Assembly (NCBI RefSeq): GCF_900117425.1
Contig: NZ_FPEH01000021.1
Location: 1-64,000, forward strand
Direction of reading: 5' to 3'
From: Novosphingobium sp. NDB2Meth1
GTDB lineage: Bacteria > Pseudomonadota > Alphaproteobacteria > Sphingomonadales > Sphingomonadaceae
DNA: 64,000 bases
A program made the translations under genes and the position numbers. Within the stretch, counting starts at the first letter, position 1, and each line of letters starts with the position of its first letter. The notes below the pieces were generated by a model. It was not told the DNA's origin and searched no databases. It saw nothing but the letters and a program-made list of their open reading frames with translations. This document shows positions 1 to 8,224 of this stretch, in pieces.

Positions 1-380
1 ATGACGCTGGAAACCCTCGGCTCGGTGAGCCATAACCCCATTGTCAGCCTGCCAGCTCTGGCTGCCTGACCCGAACCTGATCCTACTGCGGATCGACGGT
101 TCCTACACCACCCCGTGGGACACGACCCCCCGACCTTAGCTTTGAGCGGCAACCGGAAGAACAGGGGTGGGCTGAGAACCACGGCTGCGAGCACTAAGGC
201 GGCGAGCGCAGACCAAAGCAAGGCGACTGGCGCTCCGGGGATGGCCAGCTTGGAAGTATCCGCCAGCGGCACAACGGTTAGTATGCCCACAAATGCGGCG
301 ACAACCCATTGGGCGATCCTGAAGAGAATAAAGGGCTTCTTGCGCGCACCCTCGCTGGGCACGACGATTTCGTCGGTCAT
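1..380 (-). CDS. Putative two-TM membrane protein, partial at left edge
   Basis: Read on the minus strand from an ATG at 378-380, the product begins MTDEIVVPSEGARKKP. Two hydrophobic segments follow, at about residues 17-36 and 49-71, and a short basic tail. The frame stays open to the window edge, so the gene is incomplete. After about residue 83 the translation turns Gly/Ser/Arg-rich and stops looking like natural protein, which suggests that a junction lies near position 130. I do not recognise the family. On the plus strand, 1-69 could instead be the last 22 codons of a different gene, ending SLPALAA before a TGA, and both readings cannot be true at the far left. Only the membrane-protein N-terminus is supported with some confidence. 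Confidence 0.4.
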   Translation of the reverse strand, partial: MTDEIVVPSEGARKKPFILFRIAQWVVAAFVGILTVVPLADTSKLAIPGAPVALLWSALAALVLAAVVLSPPLFFRLPLKAKVGGSCPTGWCRNRRSAVGSGSGQAARAGRLTMGLWLTEPRVSSV

Positions 381-544
381 AGGTATATCCTTTGTGCATG
401 GGTGAAAGCTGCGCCGGAGTGGCACGGGAACAGACCGCTCTGGTGTTTCTGCAACCCTGTCTGCCCCTCACGAATTGAACCGCAAGGGACAAATGACACG
501 ATTAGTATACAGACGCTAGGTGCTGCTTCCGACCACATCGCGCT

Positions 545-760
545 ATGGATGCGGTTGCGATCTTGGGCCTCAATGTCCGGAAATTCCGGAAGCTAAGAGG
601 CATGACCCAGGAGCAGCTTGCCTTGGACACCGAGATGGAACGTAGTTACGTCAGTGACTTGGAGCGTGGCACCAGAAACCCTTCCGTCCGCGCTGTAGAG
701 AGGCTGGCGAAGTCATTGGCTGTGCAGCCCTACCAGTTGTTGATGCCGGTCGAAAATTGA
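545..760 (+). CDS. XRE-family HTH regulator (71 aa), possible R-M controller
   Basis: This small DNA-binding protein consists almost entirely of one helix-turn-helix domain of the Cro/C1 (XRE) type. The motif MTQEQLA...SYVSDLERG is visible, followed by the typical RNPSVRAVERLAKSL helix. Its length matches the roughly 70-80-residue controller (C) proteins of type II restriction-modification systems. It lies upstream of a methyltransferase and a nuclease-methylase gene on the same strand, which fits that role. The gap to the next gene is about 295 bases, so it is probably a separate unit. No C-box was recognised, so the controller role is inferred from size and position only. Confidence 0.85.
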   Translation: MDAVAILGLNVRKFRKLRGMTQEQLALDTEMERSYVSDLERGTRNPSVRAVERLAKSLAVQPYQLLMPVEN

Positions 761-1055
761 GCCTGAGACGGCATCGGGGCCTGTTCATATAAGGTGGTTG
801 GATTTGCGCCGCTCGGCGCATGGCTTTGCAGTGAACAATTCCACCAACGCGTCAGGTTTGCTCGGTCAACCGGGTTTATGACTTTCTGAATTGGTGACCA
901 AATCGCCACCACGCGGTTAGCAGTTGCGAGCTCCTGCAGCGATAAAGCGACAAAGCTGGCGCAGGCCCGACTTCGCTGTATATGTTCACGTTACGTTCTT
1001 ACCTATTGCAAAGTGCCTCAGAGTGCTGCAAGGTGCTGCAAAAGGGGGAATGGTG

Positions 1056-1262
1056 ATGGCAGCCAAAAATCGTGTCACGGTCAATCTTGAGGACGAAGAA
1101 TACGAAGCCCTCGTCGACGTTGCGACGAGAGCCGACCGCTCGATTGCGTGGGTTGGAAGGCAGGCAATCGTGGAGTTCCTAGCGTCTAAAGAAAGGAAGG
1201 AAGTGCCCCTCCTCGCGGCTGCAGGAACTGGCACTTCATTCCTTGGAAAGCCGAAGGAATGA
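1056..1262 (+). CDS. Small ribbon-helix-helix-like protein (68 aa)
   Basis: The start is the ATG at 1056, because GGGGG at 1044-1048 gives a good ribosome-binding spacing, whereas the ATG at 1050 is too close to it. Residues 5-40 show a basic beta-strand pattern (NRVTVNLEDEEYEAL) followed by two helices (VDVATRADRSI and VGRQAIVEFL). This resembles CopG/Arc-type ribbon-helix-helix DNA-binding proteins. Its stop codon overlaps the start of the downstream methyltransferase (ATGA), so the two are translationally coupled. A plausible role is an accessory regulator or antitoxin-like partner of the modification gene. I see no toxin beside it. Confidence 0.7.
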   Translation: MAAKNRVTVNLEDEEYEALVDVATRADRSIAWVGRQAIVEFLASKERKEVPLLAAAGTGTSFLGKPKE

Positions 1263-2161
1263 AGTATCTCGGCGGCGACATTTACCAGGGTGATTGCCTT
1301 GATGTGATGGCTGACTTGCCCGCTCAGTCGGTCGATCTAATCCTTTGCGATCTGCCATATGGCACCACGCAAAATAAGTGGGACAGCGTTATTCCGCTTG
1401 ACGAGCTTTGGTCCCAATATCGAAGGATCATCAAGCCGAAAGGCGTGATCGCCTTGTCATCTCAGGGCATCTTTACAGCGCGACTAATGCTGAGCAATGA
1501 GGCTTGGTTCAAATACAAATTCGTGTGGGTAAAAAGCAAGCCGACGAACTTCCTCAATGCTCGTAGGCAACCCCTACGACAGCACGAGGACATCTGTATT
1601 TTCTACGGCAGGCAACCGGATTACAAGCCCGTCATGTCGAAAGGTGAACCTTACGACAAAGGCACGCGCAAAGCGCAGTATACCGGAAGCTACGGGGACT
1701 TTAAGCCTGTCCAAGTGAAGAGTGATGGCGAGCGGTTTCCGACAGATACGCTCTACTGCAAGACAGCTGAAAGCGAAGCTGGTGGCCGAGTCTGGCACCC
1801 CACCCAAAAGCCTGTGGCGCTCGGAAGATACCTCATTCGAATGTTCACAGGGGAAGGGGATGTGGTGCTCGACAATGCATTCGGCAGCGGAAGCTTTCTT
1901 GTCGCCGCAGCGCTTGAGGGGAGGCGCTTCATCGGGATTGAAAGAAACGAAGAAGTCCACCTCTTCAAGGAAGAGCGTATCGACTACATCGAGGTGGCAA
2001 AAGAACGGCTTGCTGAGGTCGAGGCAGCTATGAAGGCAAAGCAGCCGTCGCCACCGCTCTTCTCTGCGTTGCAGCCGGCGGCAAGGGCTGGCCAGCCCAA
2101 CCGACGCGGTATGGTAGATGTTGATGTCGTGATCCGCGATGCCGAGAGGCAAGCGGTATGA
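1259..2161 (+). CDS. Site-specific DNA methyltransferase (N4/N6, beta-class)
   Basis: This is an S-adenosylmethionine-dependent amino-methyltransferase acting on DNA cytosine or adenine. The catalytic motif IV is DLPYG at residues 31-35, and HPTQKP follows at about 180. The SAM-binding motif FGSGS comes last, at about 208, and this IV-before-I order defines the beta class. The 300-residue length is normal for stand-alone type II or phage-type enzymes with a DLPYGTTQNKWD core. The start overlaps the preceding small gene (ATGA) and the stop overlaps the following nuclease ORF (ATGAAG), so 1056-4877 forms one operon. It probably protects host DNA against an island nuclease. Its recognition sequence cannot be read from the sequence. 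Confidence 0.9.
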   Translation: MKYLGGDIYQGDCLDVMADLPAQSVDLILCDLPYGTTQNKWDSVIPLDELWSQYRRIIKPKGVIALSSQGIFTARLMLSNEAWFKYKFVWVKSKPTNFLNARRQPLRQHEDICIFYGRQPDYKPVMSKGEPYDKGTRKAQYTGSYGDFKPVQVKSDGERFPTDTLYCKTAESEAGGRVWHPTQKPVALGRYLIRMFTGEGDVVLDNAFGSGSFLVAAALEGRRFIGIERNEEVHLFKEERIDYIEVAKERLAEVEAAMKAKQPSPPLFSALQPAARAGQPNRRGMVDVDVVIRDAERQAV

Positions 2162-2844
2162 AGGGCAAAGCCGCGACCTACAACGAGAGGTCCTGGGCCA
2201 TCGACCTAATCGGCCACCTGAAACATTTGGCCAAGGCCAATAACCGCTCCATCAAGGATGCGGGCGGGGAGCAGACGGTGAAGTCGGAAGGGGGAAGCCT
2301 GTTCCCCGATGTGCTTCTCTTCGGGGACCTTACCACTGCGCGGATTCTGCAAGGCTGGGAATTGAAGATGCCCGACACGGGCATTGATGATTTCGAGTTT
2401 CGCGACAACGCCGAAACGAAGGCACGCGCACTCGGTCTTGATAGCTTCCTGCTCTGGAATGTCTCTCATGCTCATTTGTATGTCCGCCGTGAGGCAACGG
2501 ACGAATATGTGCGCAGCCACGCCTGGGACGATCTGGCCGACATAACGACGCGCACTGCCGTTGTTGGAAACCGGCAACGCTGGGAAGCGCTGGCGGGCGA
2601 AATCTTCCGCCATCTGAATGACCTTTTTGATCGTGGCTCCCTTCAAGGTCGTCAGTTCATCGACGCCTACCGAAGCGGTGGAGTCACGGCCCTTATCATG
2701 GAGAATGCGGGTTCTGTCGCGGAAGCGCTGATCGCCGCAGCGCGCAGGAACGCGCTCCTGCGCGCGGAAATGACGCTTTGGTGGATCGCTCGCGCGCTGA
2801 ATACGCTGGCGGCACCATGGAGCAGGTGCTTGCTCAGGCTGTGA
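2158..2844 (+). CDS. PD-(D/E)xK nuclease half of a split restriction gene
   Basis: This is the N-terminal part of a combined restriction-modification protein. A nuclease active site of PD-(D/E)xK type is visible: FPD with Asp51, then WELK with Glu68 and Lys70. The frame ends early at 2844, and the last 12 or so residues look unnatural. The following frame continues the protein from about 2797. Removing one CG unit from the CGCGCG at 2791-2796 joins the two frames without a break (…LWWIARAEYAGGTMEQ…). The intact protein would be about 905 residues and resemble a type IIG-like nuclease-methylase fusion. As it stands, this fragment could still fold as a nuclease domain. Confidence 0.75.
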   Translation: MKGKAATYNERSWAIDLIGHLKHLAKANNRSIKDAGGEQTVKSEGGSLFPDVLLFGDLTTARILQGWELKMPDTGIDDFEFRDNAETKARALGLDSFLLWNVSHAHLYVRREATDEYVRSHAWDDLADITTRTAVVGNRQRWEALAGEIFRHLNDLFDRGSLQGRQFIDAYRSGGVTALIMENAGSVAEALIAAARRNALLRAEMTLWWIARALNTLAAPWSRCLLRL

Positions 2845-4877
2845 TTTCGAACTGGATCGGGAAGATTCTGTTTGGTCATATTCTGCGCGAGAAGGACGTA
2901 AGAGCGCAGCGGGTCGCCGCAATCGACGATGAAACTACTCCAGAAGAAGCGCTGGCGCTGTTCCGGCAGCTCTCCGAAGATTGCAATTTCTGGACAATCT
3001 TCTCGGACAGCATTGGTTTGTCAGTGATCCCGAACGTCGTTTGGGATCAGCTCAAGCAATTCAACAAACTGCTGTCTGACCTGCGCGTGGGCTCCGTCGA
3101 TCAAGGGCAGCTATCGGGTGTTCTGGAGGCCACGGTGGAAGTGGCCGTGCGTAAGGTTCGCGGCCAATACCCAACGCCGATCGAGCTTGCGCGCCTCCTG
3201 GTCCATCTTTGTGTCCGCGATACTGTCGATGACAGGGTGCTCGACCCGTGCTGCGGGAGCGGCACGATCGCGCGCGCGGCGATGGAGCAAAAGCTGACGG
3301 CAGGGGTGGCCTCTGATCGCGCGGCGGCGACAGTCTTCGCGGGGGACCAAGATCCCCAGGCCGTGCAAATCGCGACGTTTGCGCTCGCAAGGCCGAGTCT
3401 CATGCATATGCCGCTGCGCATCTTCCAGCGGGACGCATTCACGCTGGAGCCCGCAACGGCAATCGACTTTCGTAATCCTACCGACGGAACGGTGTTTACA
3501 GAGGCGTTGGGGAATTTCGAGGCGATAACGAGCAACCTGCCTTTCGTCGCCCAAGAGGGCCGAAAGCAGTATGGCAATGCGCTCAATCGCGTGACGGCGG
3601 GCATGGGCGAAGAGGGGGAGCGGTTCACGCGGCGGGCCGATGTTGCTGCATATCTGCCCTTCTCACTGCACCCGCTGCTCGTGGATGGCGGACGCCTCGG
3701 CATCATTATCACGAATGCGTGGCTTGGGACCGATTGGGGCGACGCCTTCTATAATTTGCTTGGTCGCTATTACGATCTGAAGGCGGTCGTGACTTCGGGC
3801 GCGGGTCGGTGGTTTCAGAATAGCGAGGTCGTCACCAACATATTGGTGATGGAAAAGAAGGCCGATCCGGCCCAGCCAAGCGGGGATATCAAGTTCATCG
3901 TGCTGACCCGGCCACTAGAGGGGCTGGCCGACGAAGAGGCGGTGCAAATCGCAGCCGCACAAATCGAGCTAGGCCAGACTCAGAATGATACCATGACTAT
4001 CCGCGCAATCAGTCCCGCTGATCTCGCGCGCTTTCGACGCATGGGCCTCGGCGGCAATGCCCAGTTCTCGGACTGCGATTGGTTGCTCGGGCTCCCTCTT
4101 GCGCCCCTGAAAGACTTGTTCACCGTACGCCGTGGCGAGCGCCGCGGGATGAACGCTCTGTTCTATCCGCGGCCCGGTCACGGGATCGAGGCAGAGTATA
4201 TCAAGCCTTTAGCCAAAAGCCCGACGGACTTCTCGCGGCTGCGCTGCCCAGCGGCAAAGGAAGCGTTTTCCTGCTCACGCACGGAAGAGGAACTTGCTGC
4301 GCGTGGGCACACCGGTGCGCTGAACTGGATCATGCGCTTCAAAACACCGGAGAACATGGCAAAGCTGGGCACCAACGGTCTGCTTTGGTATGAAATGAAG
4401 GCGGATACGCTGACCGACCTGGTCATGTTCATCAACTATGGCGATCGCCTCTTCGTGGGCCGCGTCGATCCACCTGCCTTTGCTGACCAAAGGCTGGTCA
4501 GGCTAGAGCCAAGGGGTGCGGTGGATATCGACCTCGCCCACGCGCTGCTCAATTCCACAATCTCGATGTTCATCATTGAGGGAATGGGCTTCGGACGCGG
4601 GCTTGGTGCTCTCGATCTCAATAAGGATCGTATTGAGGATTACATGCATGTCCTCGATCCGGGGCAGCTAGATCAAGCTGGCATCGACGCGATCAAGGCC
4701 GCATTTGCGCCGTTGCTGGCACGCGACGTTCTGAATGTCGCTGACGAGCTCGAACAAGCTGACCGTCAGGCCTTCGACGCGTCGATCATCGAGGCCTTCG
4801 GTTTAGGCATTGACAGGCAACGAGTTTACGATGCGCTGCTGTCACTGGTGGAGATACGCCGGACAGCACTGGAATGA
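2817..4877 (+). CDS. N-6 DNA methylase half of the split restriction gene
   Basis: This is the C-terminal continuation of the preceding nuclease fragment, carrying a gamma-class N6-adenine methyltransferase. GQYPTP comes first, then the SAM-binding DPCCGSG (from about residue 143 of this frame) and the catalytic NLPF (about 240-243). A long C-terminal region follows that probably recognises the target. Within this frame ATG 2817 is the first conventional start, but the natural protein most likely began at 2158. Without the frameshift the order is nuclease, helical linker, methylase, target recognition, as in type IIG-like enzymes. The stop overlaps the next small ORF (ATGA). Whether the methylase half is translated alone is unknown. 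Confidence 0.8.
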   Translation: MEQVLAQAVISNWIGKILFGHILREKDVRAQRVAAIDDETTPEEALALFRQLSEDCNFWTIFSDSIGLSVIPNVVWDQLKQFNKLLSDLRVGSVDQGQLSGVLEATVEVAVRKVRGQYPTPIELARLLVHLCVRDTVDDRVLDPCCGSGTIARAAMEQKLTAGVASDRAAATVFAGDQDPQAVQIATFALARPSLMHMPLRIFQRDAFTLEPATAIDFRNPTDGTVFTEALGNFEAITSNLPFVAQEGRKQYGNALNRVTAGMGEEGERFTRRADVAAYLPFSLHPLLVDGGRLGIIITNAWLGTDWGDAFYNLLGRYYDLKAVVTSGAGRWFQNSEVVTNILVMEKKADPAQPSGDIKFIVLTRPLEGLADEEAVQIAAAQIELGQTQNDTMTIRAISPADLARFRRMGLGGNAQFSDCDWLLGLPLAPLKDLFTVRRGERRGMNALFYPRPGHGIEAEYIKPLAKSPTDFSRLRCPAAKEAFSCSRTEEELAARGHTGALNWIMRFKTPENMAKLGTNGLLWYEMKADTLTDLVMFINYGDRLFVGRVDPPAFADQRLVRLEPRGAVDIDLAHALLNSTISMFIIEGMGFGRGLGALDLNKDRIEDYMHVLDPGQLDQAGIDAIKAAFAPLLARDVLNVADELEQADRQAFDASIIEAFGLGIDRQRVYDALLSLVEIRRTALE

Positions 4878-5077
4878 TGCACGGAGAAGAGGTCTTCGAT
4901 GAAGGAGCGGGTGACTTGTTGTCACCGCTCACCGAAACGGAGTTTTTAGAGTTGCTGCTACGCGATCTTCACAATGATTTGCCCGGTCGCATCACGAGAT
5001 TGCCCTATCTCGGCGATCAGGCGGGCACGTTGGGGTCTGCGGGCACGATGATTTCGGGGCCGAGGGCAAACGAGTAG
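4874..5077 (+). CDS. Short unknown protein at the end of the R-M operon
   Basis: This 67-residue frame opens with ATGATG overlapping the methylase stop, the same coupling seen throughout the operon, so it is likely translated. The product is acidic and begins MMHGEEVFDEGAGDLL. A predicted helix TETEFLELLLRDL follows, and the end is Gly-rich. I recognise no family. It stops six bases before the stop codon of the convergent nuclease gene. It could be a small accessory subunit or the truncated start of a longer restriction gene lost by recombination. Confidence 0.4.
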   Translation: MMHGEEVFDEGAGDLLSPLTETEFLELLLRDLHNDLPGRITRLPYLGDQAGTLGSAGTMISGPRANE

Positions 5078-5083
5078 TTCTAG

Positions 5084-6145
5084 TCAGAGATAGCCGTAAC
5101 GTCGCCCGCCAGGTGCTGTCGTCGTCACAAACTCACCGTGGATGGCTTTCGATTGCGCAGCTAGGTTCTTGAAGGCTGGACTTGAAATCTTGAGTAACTG
5201 AAGATTGAATTTATCCGTCCCCGGGCATTTCCGGAAAACGGCCACCAAATCTGACCTGCTCGCCCCTGATGTAGGCCTCATCGTCGTGCGATTTACTGCG
5301 GACTGAATCGAGGCGGAACTGAACATTAAACGCCACATATCGTTCTGGACCCGCTTCGTGAACTCCAAAGCGTGCTCTTGGCCGTCCGCTGTTATGAACT
5401 TTCTTACTTCCTTCGATCCGGTCAGAGCAAAGTAGGGCATCATAGCTTTCGGAAACTCAAGGTCTCGCCCAGCCGCGCTCGCACTCCCAACTTCAAGCCA
5501 AGCGATTCTTGCGCTTTTGGGTTCGCCATTGAATGTGGGTTCTTCGTCGACCGTCTCAGAAGAATCGGGCTCCGGCGGCGCCGCTCCAAGGTCGGAAATC
5601 TTCTTTCGTTGCTTCTTCGCTTTCTTGAAAAGCTCCTTGTACGCAGCAAGCTCTGGATCGGTTGGCGGGTGACCTAACTCCCACATCTCTTGCCACTGCC
5701 GTTTGAGCGCCTTTGCATCTGCGGTGACATCTGCAGTTAGTACCACCGCAGTCTCACCATTCTTACGGAGGCCGTTGACCGTCATGTTGCCAGAACCTAT
5801 CGCAGCGGCAGCTTTGGCATTTTCACTTGAAGACCAAAATAAATACATTTTAGGGTGAAATCTTCGAGCGGGCGTGAGCTTTACCACGCGAAGTTCACTA
5901 CCTGGCAACTGGGCTATGTAATCCAACGCTTCTGGCTGGGTAATCGCGTCATCTAGGCCAACTACCCATCTTGATACCTGCGGGATTCCACCCACTGCCA
6001 ATGCAAGCGCTTTCACACCTGGCAGGGTCGCATAAGCTACTGCAACGTCGAGACGGTCGAATTGTCCTGCCCCACTGGACGCCGACAAAGCCTTTCCAAG
6101 GGTCTGATCTCCCGCGCCGCCCTGCGAAATCAACGTCCATTTCAT
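5084..6145 (-). CDS. Phospholipase-D-type nuclease domain protein
   Basis: The protein carries a single PLD active-site signature, HPKMYLF (His97, Lys99), followed by GSGNMTVNGL (Asn120). Enzymes with one HxK motif per chain, such as the BfiI and NgoFVII restriction nucleases, work as dimers. It contains an acidic, low-complexity linker at about 190-220 (EPDSSETVDEEP). It has no signal peptide, so it is cytoplasmic. The ATG at 6143-6145 is preferred; an upstream TTG at 6211 would add a poor leader containing a run of glycines. The gene is convergent with the restriction operon. It may be another restriction nuclease or an independent anti-phage effector, and the function is inferred from the fold only. 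Confidence 0.75.
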   Translation of the reverse strand: MKWTLISQGGAGDQTLGKALSASSGAGQFDRLDVAVAYATLPGVKALALAVGGIPQVSRWVVGLDDAITQPEALDYIAQLPGSELRVVKLTPARRFHPKMYLFWSSSENAKAAAAIGSGNMTVNGLRKNGETAVVLTADVTADAKALKRQWQEMWELGHPPTDPELAAYKELFKKAKKQRKKISDLGAAPPEPDSSETVDEEPTFNGEPKSARIAWLEVGSASAAGRDLEFPKAMMPYFALTGSKEVRKFITADGQEHALEFTKRVQNDMWRLMFSSASIQSAVNRTTMRPTSGASRSDLVAVFRKCPGTDKFNLQLLKISSPAFKNLAAQSKAIHGEFVTTTAPGGRRYGYL

Positions 6146-6499
6146 CGCGAATTGCTGATCAGAGTTGAGTTTGGAAATCTGATCATCGGCGCCCCCCCCT
6201 AACGACAGCAAAATGCACGAACAGGATCAGATGTCTAGCATGAGTGCACCCAAGCTTGACCCAGACGCACCCATTTGGGCGGCTGGTACAGGCGAAAGCC
6301 ACTCTGGCTTTATGCTCCAAGGGTGACCAGTCCAAAGTGCCTTCAACAGCATGATTCGTAACGATAAGGCGAACTCACTCTGGCACATCAATTGGGCCCA
6401 GACCGGGTTTCGGCCTTTCGGCAGGCAAATCCGCCCCGCTAAGGCTATCGCCCTCTGGAGCTAGTTTCTGATTTTCCTAGGGAAAGTGCCAAAAACAGG
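6146..6499. other. Island end adjoining tRNA-Thr, no gene recognised
   Basis: These 354 bases separate the PLD nuclease gene from the 3' end of tRNA-Thr. They include the nuclease promoter side and a run of eight C at 6191-6198. A 28-codon ATG frame at 6240 is not convincing. No integrase, attachment repeat or known RNA was recognised. If the island integrated at the tRNA, its right attachment site is expected close to 6500. Confidence 0.5.
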
Positions 6500-6575
6500 T
6501 GGTGCCGCTTAGGTGATTCGAACACCTGACCCCATCATTACGAATGATGTGCTCTACCGACTGAGCTAAAGCGGC
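6500..6575 (-). tRNA. tRNA-Thr (anticodon CGT)
   Basis: Read on the minus strand this is a full 76-nt cloverleaf. The acceptor stem GCCGCTT pairs with AAGCGGC, the D-arm contains AGCTCAGTCGGTAGAGC, and the anticodon loop is TTCGTAA with anticodon CGT. The T-arm is GGTGTTCGAATCACC, and CCA is encoded at the 3' end. CGT reads ACG codons for threonine. Its 3' end faces the lower-GC restriction island, so it is a likely integration site. Confidence 0.97.
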
Positions 6576-6832
6576 TTGCCTCGAGGGCAGGCGCGCGCTT
6601 TAGCCAGAGGGGCGGCGATAGGCAATGGCATTTGTGCATTCCGGTAGGTTCGGTTTTCTACCGCCATGCCCTCGGGCAAACGGAACGGATAAAGCTCCTG
6701 CACCACCCACTGCGATGCGGCTTGACCGGACAGGTCGCGAAGAGTTTGCCGACGTTTGGACGACCGGTGCGGATGCTCTTTGGGCCAACTGGCGAACACG
6801 GCGGCCGCTCTCCGGGCCGTGCCTGACGTGTC

Positions 6833-8185
6833 TCAGGGCCGGACTGCCAGCCGAAGCGCCGTGCGTACCACGAAACCCAGCGCGAGCATGCCGAAGCTGA
6901 TCAGGCAGCCCGACCAGCCGACATAGACCACACTACTGTAAAGCACGCCCGCGCAGGCGGCGGCGAAGATCAGCGGCAGGACCGGGTAGAGCGGAACCTT
7001 GTAGGGGCGCTCCACGTCGGGCTGGCGGCGGCGCAGGATGACGACGGCGAGACCGCTCATCGTGAGGAACAGCCAGTAGATCGGCGAAAGGTAATCGACC
7101 ATCGTCGCGAATCCGCGGCCCGAAGCGGCGCCCCACGCGATCAGCGCGAGTTCCACCGCCGTCTGCACGAGTATCGCCGCGCGCGGCACGCCCTTGCTCT
7201 GGTCCCATTGCGCGAGGGCGGCAAGGGCGGGTTCGTCTTCTGCTGCGGTGTAGAGCGTGCGTCCACCGACGATGATCAGCGCGTTGAGCACCGAAAACGC
7301 GGCGATGGCGACGCAGACCACGATCGCCGTCTCGCCCGCGGGTCCGAACGCGCGGGCCATCAGCGCGGCGGCGGGCGCTTCGCTGCTGGCAAGTCCCGCC
7401 ATGCCGAGGCCGCGCACGTAAGCCCAGTTGGCGATCATGTAGAGCGCGGTGATCAGCACCATGCCGCCGAAAAGGGCGCGCGTCATGTCGCGCGGGGAGC
7501 GTACTTCGGCGGAGAGCGTGGAGGCATCGTTGAAGCCGCCATAGGCCAGCATGATGAACACCATCGATTGCCCGAAGGCGGCGAGAGAGACGGGGGGCAT
7601 CGCGGCGGTCGCCACCTGTTGCGGGGCGATCCGCTGCCAGGCCAGCCACAGCGCCGCACCGCCGAGCGCCAGCAGCGCCGCGACATCCATCGCCACCATC
7701 GCGATCTGTGCGCGCGTTCCCGTCTGCACGCCGCGCAAGTTCAGCGCGGTGAGCAGGATCACCATGCCGCCCGCCACAAGCGCGCGGGTCAGTGTCCCCA
7801 TCGGCACCAGCTCGGCGAGGTAGTCGATTCCGACGAATGCCAGCAGCGCGCCCGATGCGGAGAAGATCACCGCAAAGCGCGACCAGGCGAACAGCCATGC
7901 CGCATCGCCGCCGAACGCCTCGCGCAGGAAGCGGTAGTCGCCGCCGGTGTCGGGATAGGCTGCAGAAAGCTCGGCATAACAAAGCGCACCGATCAGCGCG
8001 AAGACGCCGCCCAGCGCCCAGGCCAGCATCAGCGCACCTTCGCCGCCGAGGCTCTGCGCGACCAGCTGCGGCGTGCGGAAGATCCCGGCGCCGATCACCA
8101 TTCCCATGACGACCGCGGCGGCGGCAGTGGTGCTCAGCACGCGCTTGGGCTGGTGGTGCGGCGAGGGTTCGGGTGCGGAGTTCAT
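6833..8185 (-). CDS. APC-family amino acid permease
   Basis: This is a 450-residue inner-membrane protein with about 12 hydrophobic segments. The first segment has the signature VVMGMVIGAGIFRTP, the substrate-binding glycine motif typical of amino acid-polyamine-organocation permeases. TM2 carries ALGGVFALIGALCYAELS. It would import an amino acid or related compound coupled to an ion gradient, but the substrate cannot be read from the sequence. The gene stands alone. It is co-oriented with the upstream surface-structure locus and 39 bases from the usher-like stop codon, so read-through from that locus is possible. Confidence 0.92.
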   Translation of the reverse strand: MNSAPEPSPHHQPKRVLSTTAAAAVVMGMVIGAGIFRTPQLVAQSLGGEGALMLAWALGGVFALIGALCYAELSAAYPDTGGDYRFLREAFGGDAAWLFAWSRFAVIFSASGALLAFVGIDYLAELVPMGTLTRALVAGGMVILLTALNLRGVQTGTRAQIAMVAMDVAALLALGGAALWLAWQRIAPQQVATAAMPPVSLAAFGQSMVFIMLAYGGFNDASTLSAEVRSPRDMTRALFGGMVLITALYMIANWAYVRGLGMAGLASSEAPAAALMARAFGPAGETAIVVCVAIAAFSVLNALIIVGGRTLYTAAEDEPALAALAQWDQSKGVPRAAILVQTAVELALIAWGAASGRGFATMVDYLSPIYWLFLTMSGLAVVILRRRQPDVERPYKVPLYPVLPLIFAAACAGVLYSSVVYVGWSGCLISFGMLALGFVVRTALRLAVRP

Positions 8186-8224
8186 CGAGGGGTAAAGCTA
8201 ACCGGTTTCCGGGGCGAGGGAAGG

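Noticed and set aside
6566-6799. A 77-codon minus-strand frame between the permease and tRNA-Thr
   Set aside because: It starts at GTG without a ribosome site and runs into the tRNA gene, so it is unlikely to be translated.
6576-6832. Possible element between tRNA-Thr and the permease
   Set aside because: Only 257 bases; no gene, repeat or RNA structure could be supported.
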